A stretch of DNA of 64,000 nucleotides. Source: Streptomyces mirabilis. GTDB lineage: Bacteria; Actinomycetota; Actinomycetes; Streptomycetales; Streptomycetaceae. The DNA lies in contig NZ_CP074102.1 in NCBI RefSeq assembly GCF_018310535.1, positions 5,084,001 through 5,148,000 of the forward strand. The letters are read 5' to 3'. A model generated the notes under the pieces. The model did not search any database. It saw only the letters and a list, made by a program, of their open reading frames with translations, and was not told the origin of the DNA. Positions 57,736 to 64,000 of the stretch are shown one piece after another. Position 1 is the stretch's first letter; each line of letters opens with the position of its first letter. The translations under genes and the position numbers were made by a program.

Positions 57736-59478
57736 TCAACTGGCGCACACTGTCTTGTCCGCCGTGGACTTGTCGACCTCGGGCGCCTTGGTCGGAGTGG
57801 TCAACGACACCCCCGCGCCCTTGAAGTCCTTGCCCAGGGTCAGCACGATCGCGGGCAGACCCTGTGAGTTCTTCTCGCTCTTGCCAGGCTTCAACGCCGA
57901 GGCGGACAGCCCCATGAGATCCGCCAGCTTGCGCGCCTGATCGGCCTGGTCGGGAGAGTACTCCAGGGTTGTCTTGCTCAGTGTTGCGTCGGCGTTACCG
58001 AGCTGGCTGGACTTGAGCACGCCCTCAGTATTCTGCAGCCAGTTAAGAGTCTCCTGTGCGCTGCCGGCGGGGGCGCCGCCGTTGTAGATGTCGACGCGGA
58101 TGTCGGCGGCGGCGGAACGCGTGCCCTTGAGGCGGGCGGCGACCTCGGCCTTCTCCTTCTTCGCCTTCTGCTTCACGGCGGTGAAGGAGACGTCGTTCTT
58201 GATCGCGTCGAAGACCGCGGGGGCCTGAGACTGGTTGACGACGACGGTCGCCTTGACCTTCTCGGCGGGGTTGTCGAGCACCGGCACCGTGGTGAAGGTG
58301 ATGTTCTTCGTGGGCACCTTCTTCAGCTCCAGGGCCACGTCCTTGAGGGTGCTGACCTTTCCTATGCCGGTGTCCACGGTGAGCGCCTTGGTGGCGGCCT
58401 CGGCCAGGCTGATCAGCTTGGCCGGGTTGGTGAGGGTGTCGCTGGAGGCCATCTTGCGCATCAGCGAGCCCAGGAACTGCTGCTGCACCTTGATGCGGTC
58501 GAGGTCGCCCTGGTTGCCGAAGCTGTGCCGGGTCCGTACGAACGCGAGAGCCTGCTCGCCCTCGACCTTGGACTTGCCCGCTGGCAGCTTGAGGTGCGAC
58601 TCCTTGTCGTTGACGGCGTGCGCCACGCACACCTCGACGCCGTCGACCGCGCTGGTCAGCGTCTTGACCGCGTTGAAGTCGGCCATCATGAAGTGGTCCA
58701 CCGGGATCCCGGTGACCGCCTTGACCGTGCGCATGGTGCAGCCCGGGTCGCGGCCGTCCTGCCCGAGGCTGGTGTTGAAACGGACGTTCTGAGTGCCCGG
58801 GATGACCTTCTCGGTGCCGTCCGGCTGCTTTGTCGGGCAGTCCGGCACATTGACGATCAGGTCACGCGGGATGCTCAACGCGGTCGCGTTCGTACGGTCC
58901 TTGGAGACGTGCAGCAGGATGTTGGTGTCGGCGTGCCCGACGCTGCCCTTGTCGCCGTAGCCCTCGTTGCCCGCGCCGGTGCGCTTGTCGGTGCCGATGA
59001 TCAGGATGTTGAAGGCCTCGTCCTTGCTGAAGCCCTTCTTGCCCGCGCTGCCGACGTCCGTCGTGCTGACGTTGCCCTCAAGGTGCTTGAGGTAGAGATA
59101 TCCCGCGGCCGAGACGGCGACGAGTACGAAGGCCATCGTGCCGCCGGTCCACAGCACTATCTTCTTCGCCTTCGACTTCTTCGGCTTCGTCCGCCCCTTG
59201 CGGCGGCCCGGCGGTGGCTCGGCCGGCGCGCCACGGCGCCGGCGCGGCCCGGGCACGTCGGGGCCGGGCGCCGTCGGACTCTCTCGTTCCGGCGCCCGGC
59301 GCGCGCGTGTCCCCGCTCCCGGTCCCGCGTTCGCGGGGCTGCCCCGACGCGGTCTCGGGACTCCCGACTGCGGAGCGGAAGGGGTCAGTCGCAGTTCGTA
59401 TTCACCGGTGTTCGGGTTGAGTACCCACTGGTCTGCGGGGTCGATGTTGTCCGCCCGCCCACGGCCTTGCGCGTCCAC
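57736..59478 (-). CDS. LCP-family protein with C-terminal LytR_C domain
   Basis: A 580-residue LCP protein. The cytoplasmic N-terminus contains NIDPADQWVLNPNTGEYELR, a Pro/Arg-rich stretch and a Lys-rich patch before TM at about 108-128. The LCP domain has LIIGTDKRTG, ADTNILLHV, SIPRDLIV, RFNTSLGQDG and FVRTRHSFG. The LytR_C region is at about 440-550 (RVDIYNGGAPAGSAQ). GTG at 59478 begins the conserved DAQGRGRADNIDP segment, with GGAGGA 11 nt upstream. Confidence 0.92.
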   Translation of the reverse strand: MDAQGRGRADNIDPADQWVLNPNTGEYELRLTPSAPQSGVPRPRRGSPANAGPGAGTRARRAPERESPTAPGPDVPGPRRRRGAPAEPPPGRRKGRTKPKKSKAKKIVLWTGGTMAFVLVAVSAAGYLYLKHLEGNVSTTDVGSAGKKGFSKDEAFNILIIGTDKRTGAGNEGYGDKGSVGHADTNILLHVSKDRTNATALSIPRDLIVNVPDCPTKQPDGTEKVIPGTQNVRFNTSLGQDGRDPGCTMRTVKAVTGIPVDHFMMADFNAVKTLTSAVDGVEVCVAHAVNDKESHLKLPAGKSKVEGEQALAFVRTRHSFGNQGDLDRIKVQQQFLGSLMRKMASSDTLTNPAKLISLAEAATKALTVDTGIGKVSTLKDVALELKKVPTKNITFTTVPVLDNPAEKVKATVVVNQSQAPAVFDAIKNDVSFTAVKQKAKKEKAEVAARLKGTRSAAADIRVDIYNGGAPAGSAQETLNWLQNTEGVLKSSQLGNADATLSKTTLEYSPDQADQARKLADLMGLSASALKPGKSEKNSQGLPAIVLTLGKDFKGAGVSLTTPTKAPEVDKSTADKTVCAS

Positions 59479-59722
59479 GGTTGTCTGAATCCTCCGTCGG
59501 GGCCACGCGGCGCCCTTCCCCCTCAAAGAGCGCTCGGGTCTCGGTCAGCAGTGCGCGACCCCCAGGACGGACCTCGTGGCCGGGTGCACCGGATCGCTCA
59601 CACTATCCGGCCGATTCAGGGTCGAGCGACGGTGGTGACAAATTCCACCTTCCTACAACTGGGCAATCCGCCCTATTTCTCAGAGACTTCTCAGCTGGGC
59701 AGTTCCCGCCTTGGCGCACGCT

Positions 59723-61021
59723 TTACCTGCAGGCGTCCTCGGCCGCCGTGTTCCCGCGGAAAGTCGGCGCGGGTGTGGGAGTCGCGGGCAGTTTTCCCCT
59801 CGACTTCCCGTTGCCGTGCGACTCCTCTTCGTAGTCGAATGCCGAGTCGTACGTGCCTTCGCCACCACCCTCGTACGAGTTCTTGCGTTTCGCAGGGGAA
59901 TCCGCCGGATGGTCCGTCGGAAGACTCGTCGGAACGCCGCTCGGCGGGTCCGTCGGAAGGTCCTTCGCGACCGCCACCGGAGCGTCCGCGCGCAGCAGAG
60001 CGAAGAGTTTGTCGGCCGCGGGTTTCACCAGCTGGTCGCGATTGGCGTTGTAGACGTACGACGTTCGGGGCACCGTCAGGAATTGGACACGTTCCGTGGG
60101 GATATTGCGCATGCCGCGGACCAGGTCGTACAGCCCGCGCAGGCTCGCCAGATCCGGGTCTGTGGTGAGCGACGAAGTGGCCGCGTCGAGCACGGGATAG
60201 AGCCGTGCCGGATTGAGCAGGACGTCGTTGCTCTGCACCTTGTTGACGAGCGCGCCGAGGAACCGCTGCTGGCGCTCCATCCGGTCGGTGTCGCTGCCGT
60301 CGCCGATGCTCTTGCGGGCGCGGACGTAGCCGAGGGCCTGTTCGCCGTCGAGCACGACCTTGCCGGCCGGCAGCTTCAGCCTGGCCGCCTTGTCGTCGAT
60401 GGGCTCCTTCAGACACACCTCCACGCCGTCCACGGCGTCGACCATGTCCTTGAACCCGTGGAAGTCGACGACCATGTGGTGGTCGACACGGATGTTCGTG
60501 AGCTTCTCGACGGTCCGGATCGTGCACGCCGAACCGCCCACCTCGAAGGCGGAGTTGAACATCGCGAACATGGGCCGGGTACGGGTGCCGTCCGGACGCC
60601 GGCAGCTCGGCAGGTCCACCATCAGGTCGCGGGGCAGGGAGACGGCGGTGGCGCTGCGCCGGTTCGCGGACAGGTGCAGCAGGATCGTGGTGTCGGAGCG
60701 CTCGGTCCCGGAGTCCCGGCCGTACTCCTTGTTCCCGTCCCCCGACCGCGAGTCCGACCCGATCAGCAGGATGTTCTGCGCGTCGCGCACCAGCGCGGTG
60801 GGCCGCTCCTTCTCGTAGCGGGCGAGCTCGGCGGCGGCTTCCTCGTCGGCCGTGATGTTCCGGCTCAGCTTCTCGTACGCGACCAGGCCGACGCCGACGG
60901 CACCGAGGACCACGACGGCGACACCGAGCGCCGAGTACTGCACCCAGCGTCGCCGTCGCCGTCGTGCGAGCCCGCTCCCGGTGGGCGAAGCCCCCGCTCC
61001 CGGCCCTGTCCTGTCGGTCAC
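59723..61021 (-). CDS. LCP-family protein with acidic C-terminal tail
   Basis: A 432-residue LCP protein. A basic stretch (RRRRRRW) precedes TM at about 31-50. The LCP domain has LLIGSDSRSG, SDTTILLHL, SLPRDLMVDL, MFNSAFEVGG and YVRARKSIG. In place of LytR_C there is a Pro/Asp/Glu-rich tail of about 80 residues with a final Cys. Two GTG codons are possible; 61021 is preferred because GGGGTGGA lies 7 nt upstream, while 61033 would overlap that site. The stop is TAA, rare in this genome. Confidence 0.88.
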   Translation of the reverse strand: MTDRTGPGAGASPTGSGLARRRRRRWVQYSALGVAVVVLGAVGVGLVAYEKLSRNITADEEAAAELARYEKERPTALVRDAQNILLIGSDSRSGDGNKEYGRDSGTERSDTTILLHLSANRRSATAVSLPRDLMVDLPSCRRPDGTRTRPMFAMFNSAFEVGGSACTIRTVEKLTNIRVDHHMVVDFHGFKDMVDAVDGVEVCLKEPIDDKAARLKLPAGKVVLDGEQALGYVRARKSIGDGSDTDRMERQQRFLGALVNKVQSNDVLLNPARLYPVLDAATSSLTTDPDLASLRGLYDLVRGMRNIPTERVQFLTVPRTSYVYNANRDQLVKPAADKLFALLRADAPVAVAKDLPTDPPSGVPTSLPTDHPADSPAKRKNSYEGGGEGTYDSAFDYEEESHGNGKSRGKLPATPTPAPTFRGNTAAEDACR

Positions 61022-61204
61022 GTCGGAGTCCACCCCTCATGGCGTGCGAGCGTGCGGTGCTCCTACGACCATGGCTCGGAGGCCCGGCGACGGCGGCAGA
61101 TAAGGGGCCGAACGGGTGACGGGACCCGTCAGGGGCGCGGAGCCCGGGCAGGTACGGATCCGCGGCGGGACGGCGGGCGCGACCGGCCCCCACGGGGCCC
61201 GCCC

Positions 61205-61264
61205 CGACAGGCGACCGGCCCCCACGAGCCGGCCCGACAGGCGACCGGCCCCCACGAGCCGGCC
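61205..61264. repeat. Perfect 30 bp tandem duplication
   Basis: Two identical 30 bp units (61205-61234 and 61235-61264; each beginning CGACAGGCGACC) with degenerate partial copies on both sides fill much of the 260 bp gap 61022-61281. No gene is seen in the gap. Confidence 0.85.
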
Positions 61265-61281
61265 CGGACGGCGGCCGGCGA

Positions 61282-62037
61282 CTACCGAACCGTCGAAGTC
61301 ACCCGCTCACTCTCGATCCGCTTGGCCAACGCGTCCTCGCCCAATTGCTCCAGATGACGACAGAGCACCACGGACCCCCCGGAGGCGAGGGGCGCGTACA
61401 ACCCGGCGCTCAGCCCCTCCCAGGTGTCGTACGGCAGCGCGGACAGGATCCGCGACCCGGGCCCCGTCAGATCCAGCGAGGCCGCCTCCGCCCGGGCCCG
61501 CTCGACGACCTCGGCCCCCGTGTGCTCGGCCCCGGCGACGATCAGCGCGGCCTCCTCCGGGTCCACGGGCGCGTACGGCTGGAAGCGGTCGCCCTGGCTC
61601 GGCACCTCGACGGCGTAGTCGGCGTACCCGGCGGGCGGTGTCGGGAAGCGGCGTCCCAGCGGCGCGAGCGAGAGGGCGACGCGCTCGCCGGAGCAGGCGA
61701 GCCCGGCATCCAGCGCGTCGGGCCCCGCGACGACGAGGTCGGCGGCACCGGGATCGCCCCCGACATCCGCGAGGACCCCCACCGAGGAACACGCGAGCAG
61801 CCACACCGCCGTCTGCCAGTGCGCGGGCAGCAGCAGCGCCACCCGGTCGCCGGGCTCGGCGGACAACTCGCCCTGGAGGAGGTTGGCGGTCTTGGCCACC
61901 CAATTGGCGAAGGTCGCGACGGACAATTCGACACGTTCGCCCGTGGCGTCGTCGTAGAAGGTCACCAGGGGGCGCGCGGGGTCCGCGGCGAGCGCGGATC
62001 GCAGCAGGTCGGCAGGGGTGCGGTCGGTGGCGTTCAC
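61282..62037 (-). CDS. Short acyl-CoA-synthetase-like protein (TIGR03089 type)
   Basis: A 251-residue protein resembling only the N-terminal part of AMP-forming acyl-CoA synthetases: TPADLLRSALAADPARPLVT, WVAKTANLLQGEL, GDRVALLLPAHWQTAVWLLA, then SGGSVVLCRH near the end. The phosphate-binding P-loop (TSGTTGxPKG) and the C-terminal lid are absent, so adenylation is unlikely. The length agrees with the TIGR03089 family as I remember it, so this is not a truncation specific to this strain. GTG at 62037 has TACGCT 7 nt upstream and no Shine-Dalgarno. The role is unknown; its position among LCP and amidase genes hints at an envelope link. Confidence 0.78.
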   Translation of the reverse strand: MNATDRTPADLLRSALAADPARPLVTFYDDATGERVELSVATFANWVAKTANLLQGELSAEPGDRVALLLPAHWQTAVWLLACSSVGVLADVGGDPGAADLVVAGPDALDAGLACSGERVALSLAPLGRRFPTPPAGYADYAVEVPSQGDRFQPYAPVDPEEAALIVAGAEHTGAEVVERARAEAASLDLTGPGSRILSALPYDTWEGLSAGLYAPLASGGSVVLCRHLEQLGEDALAKRIESERVTSTVR

Positions 62038-62044
62038 GCGCGCA

Positions 62045-62050
62045 AGCGTA
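62045..62050 (-). promoter_or_regulatory. -10 box placed for a leaderless transcript (TACGCT)
   Basis: TACGCT on the minus strand ends 7 nt before the GTG at 62037, which has no Shine-Dalgarno. Confidence 0.5.
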
Positions 62051-62142
62051 CGCGGGGGTGTCCGGTGGGACGCGGCACCCGCGCCACCGGTTCGGCGGAG
62101 CGTGACCCGACGGTCCGTCAAATCCGCAATGGACAGATATGT

Positions 62143-63501
62143 ATGACTATGTCCACGATCGGGGGCATGCATGGAATCCTTGCTTCCTCGGTCGGCGTCA
62201 CCTGCGCGGCCGCACTCACCCTTCCGCTGACCCTGTCCACACCGGCACAGGCCCGACCCCTCACGGCGAGGACCGAGCCCGCCGTGACGGGCAGCACCCA
62301 GTCCCTCCCCCTGGTCCCGCTCTCCGGCGACCGCTCGCTCGGAACCGCCGCGCCCGAACAGGGCCTCGGCAGACGGAGCGTACGGTCGTTCTCGCTGGTC
62401 GGTGTCGTCTGGGACGACCCCGAGACCGAACTGCGCGGCCGCGTCCAGGTCCGTACCCGCGCCACCGGAGGCAACCGCTGGTCCGGCTGGCAGGACATCG
62501 AGACCCACAACCACGAGCACGCGGCCGACCCGGACACCGCCGAGGGCGGCTCGGGCCGGGTGCGCGGCTCCACGGCGCCGCTGTGGGTGGGCGACTCGGA
62601 CGGGGTCGAGGTCCGCGTCCAGGCGCAGGTGGACGAAAGAGCCACGGCAGCCGGCGAGTCGCCGCTCCCCAGAGGCATGCACCTCGAACTCGTCGACCCC
62701 GGCGCGGAACCCGCGCCCAGGGGCATGCTGACGGGCAACGGGAGCGCGGGCGCGGAGAGCGCCGAGACGAACGCCACCTTCGCCACCAACGCCGAACTCG
62801 CCCCGTTCGGCGCGACGGAGATCCCGGCACTGTCCAGGGCCGAGACCGAGCGCGAGCTCCCGGCCCTCCGCGACGGAGCCCCGCTCGTGGAGCCGTACAT
62901 CGGTGAGCGCCCACGCATCGTCACCCGGCGCGGCTGGGGCGCGGACGAGAGCCTGCGCGAGGGCGGCTTCGTGTACACCAAAAAGGTGAAGGCCGCCTTC
63001 GTGCATCACACGGCATCGGGCAACAACTACCTTTGCTCCCAAGCCCCTTCACTCATCCGCAGTATCTACCGCTACCACGTGGTGAGCAGTGGCTGGCGCG
63101 ACATCGGCTACAACTTCCTCGTAGACAAGTGCGGAAACATCTACGAAGGCCGAGCCGGGGGCGTGGCGAAGCCCGTCATGGGTGCCCACACCCTCGGTTT
63201 CAACAACGACACCATGGGGATCGCGGTCCTTGGCAGCTTCGGCAACACCAAGCCGGCCGCCGCCGCGGTGACCGCCATCGCGCGGCTCACGGCATGGAAG
63301 CTCGGTCTCTCCGGAGCCGATCCGCGCGGCAAGACATACCTGAAGTCCGGCGGTGGCAATCTCTACCGAAAAGGTAAGAACGTACGACTGAACGTGATCT
63401 CCGGCCATCGGGACGGGTTCGCCACGGAGTGCCCGGGGAAGCTTCTGTACGGCAAACTCGGCTCGGCCAGAACGGCCGCGGCCCGCTACCAGGGCCGCTG
63501 A
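62143..63501 (+). CDS. Exported N-acetylmuramoyl-L-alanine amidase (PGRP/amidase_2 type)
   Basis: A 452-residue exported zinc amidase that cuts the bond between muramic acid and the stem peptide. The signal peptide is about residues 1-38 (ending TPAQA). A beta-rich N-terminal region (60-240) may bind the wall (WSGWQDIETHNHEH). The amidase domain (about 262-440) shows FVHHTASGNNY, YNFLVDKCGNIYEGRAGG, GAHTLGFNNDTMGIAVLG, and the final zinc ligand Cys in SGHRDGFATECPG. The ATG at 62143 is the first of several; the site before it is weak. It diverges from the TIGR03089-type gene. Confidence 0.93.
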   Translation: MTMSTIGGMHGILASSVGVTCAAALTLPLTLSTPAQARPLTARTEPAVTGSTQSLPLVPLSGDRSLGTAAPEQGLGRRSVRSFSLVGVVWDDPETELRGRVQVRTRATGGNRWSGWQDIETHNHEHAADPDTAEGGSGRVRGSTAPLWVGDSDGVEVRVQAQVDERATAAGESPLPRGMHLELVDPGAEPAPRGMLTGNGSAGAESAETNATFATNAELAPFGATEIPALSRAETERELPALRDGAPLVEPYIGERPRIVTRRGWGADESLREGGFVYTKKVKAAFVHHTASGNNYLCSQAPSLIRSIYRYHVVSSGWRDIGYNFLVDKCGNIYEGRAGGVAKPVMGAHTLGFNNDTMGIAVLGSFGNTKPAAAAVTAIARLTAWKLGLSGADPRGKTYLKSGGGNLYRKGKNVRLNVISGHRDGFATECPGKLLYGKLGSARTAAARYQGR

Positions 63502-63563
63502 GGTCTGCGCGGAGCCATCGAGGACACCCCACTGCCGTCGAAGGCCTCTTACTACGGACTGCA

Positions 63564-63595
63564 TACACTGGCCGGCCGAATCATCCTTCGGCCGG
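63564..63595 (+). promoter_or_regulatory. -10-like TACACT and leader hairpin before the guanylyltransferase gene
   Basis: TACACT (63564-63569) is followed at once by CCGGCCGAA (63572-63580) and TTCGGCCGG (63587-63595) around a 6 nt loop. If the promoter is real, the transcript would begin with this hairpin, 25 nt upstream of the GTG. Confidence 0.4.
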
Positions 63596-63620
63596 TCCCG
63601 GCAGGAAGCAGAGACGACAG

Positions 63621-64000
63621 GTGACAGAAGCGATCCTCCTGGTCGGGGGCAAAGGCACCCGACTGCGCCCGCTCACGGTGAACACCCCCAAGCCGATGGT
63701 TCCGGCGGCCGGGGTCCCGTTCCTCACGCACCAGCTGGCGCGAGCGAGAGCGGCGGGCGTCGAGCACATCGTCCTGGCGACCTCCTACCTGGCCGAGGTC
63801 TTCGAGCCGTACTTCGGCGACGGTTCCGCGCTGGGCCTCCACATCGAGTACGTCACCGAGGAGGAGCCCCTCGGCACGGGCGGCGCGATCCGCAACGTGG
63901 CCGCGCGCCTGCACTCCGGCCCCGACGAGCCGGTCCTGATCTTCAACGGCGACATCCTGACGGGCCTGGACATCCGGGCCCTGGTGGCGACCCACGAGAC
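63621..64000 (+). CDS. Mannose-1-phosphate guanylyltransferase-type nucleotidyltransferase, partial
   Basis: The first 126 residues of a sugar-phosphate nucleotidyltransferase; the gene runs off the right edge. The nucleotide-binding signature is AILLVGGKGTRLRPLT, then TPKPMVPAAG, GTGGAIRN, and the metal-binding Asp in FNGDIL. The pattern fits GDP-mannose pyrophosphorylases of Streptomyces; UDP- or dTDP-glucose enzymes are less likely, but the missing C-terminus prevents certainty. The start is GTG at 63621 with a weak upstream site. It would supply activated mannose for envelope glycans or protein mannosylation. Confidence 0.88.
   Translation, partial: MTEAILLVGGKGTRLRPLTVNTPKPMVPAAGVPFLTHQLARARAAGVEHIVLATSYLAEVFEPYFGDGSALGLHIEYVTEEEPLGTGGAIRNVAARLHSGPDEPVLIFNGDILTGLDIRALVATHE

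Noticed and set aside
1..64000. Prophage, insertion sequences, integrative-element ends, tRNA or rRNA genes.
   Set aside because: No transposase, integrase, terminal inverted repeat with target duplication, cloverleaf with CCA-type end, or rRNA-like segment was seen; the short repeats have no mobility genes.

Overview
The window is a stretch of very GC-rich actinobacterial chromosome, almost certainly Streptomyces. Codon third positions are nearly always G or C. Many starts are GTG, ATGA/GTGA overlaps are frequent, and the gene set is typical: a SigB-type sigma factor with STAS and HATPase partners, Roadblock proteins, five LCP (LytR-CpsA-Psr) proteins, and LPxTG/LAxTG surface proteins. From memory the gene order resembles the Streptomyces coelicolor chromosome around SCO3040-SCO3080; I could not check this. 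I see no phage, IS element, CRISPR array, tRNA or rRNA.

Layout. 1-6.8 kb: a partial membrane-anchored coiled-coil protein, a thiolase, an SGNH hydrolase, cystathionine beta-synthase, a small membrane protein and an exported beta-carbonic anhydrase. 6.9-9.5 kb: an amidohydrolase/cysteine dioxygenase operon facing a LacI-family regulator across two operator-like dyads. 9.8-13.1 kb: a four-gene osmoprotectant ABC transporter. 13.2-15.9 kb: an aromatic amino acid lyase homologue with a damaged cofactor motif, coupled to an RpiR regulator. 16.6-18.9 kb: a cassette of three Roadblock/LC7 proteins and a DUF4388-like protein. 19.2-26.3 kb: a PLP decarboxylase diverging from a histidine-utilisation operon (hutU, an M20 amidohydrolase, hutF, hutI). 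26.3-30.4 kb: a sigma-like/anti-sigma/ricin fusion and the sigI-type sigma factor with its partner-switching genes. 30.6-34.8 kb: a four-gene operon of exported and cell-wall-anchored proteins. 34.8-35.4 kb: a ribbon-helix-helix/PIN toxin-antitoxin pair. 35.5-40.4 kb: a POT peptide transporter, a two-component system and a GtrA-like protein. 40.6-46.3 kb: purK-purE-dipeptidase, an ene-reductase/MerR pair, and a second dipeptidase homologue that has lost its metal ligands. 46.4-51.6 kb: a VOC protein, a CGNR regulator, UDP-glucose dehydrogenase, an acyl-CoA dehydrogenase, a HAD hydrolase and a thioesterase. 51.7-64.0 kb: five LCP proteins, a family 2 glycosyltransferase, a short acyl-CoA-synthetase-like protein, an exported peptidoglycan amidase and the start of a mannose-1-phosphate guanylyltransferase.

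How the genes fit together. The right-hand 25 kb looks like an envelope glycopolymer locus: UDP-glucuronate and GDP-mannose supply, a glycosyltransferase, a GtrA-like flippase candidate, LCP ligases and a peptidoglycan amidase. The hut operon covers urocanate to formylglutamate but has neither a canonical hutH nor hutG; the embedded M20 enzyme is the natural candidate for the last step.

Three non-coding regularities stand out. At least eight genes have a TANNNT hexamer 6-7 nt before the start codon, the geometry of leaderless mRNAs. Convergent genes are usually separated by long perfect hairpins with very small loops. Several intergenic gaps consist of short tandem repeats; in two cases (the sigI-like gene and the VOC gene) the repeat unit is a copy of the gene's own stop-codon region.
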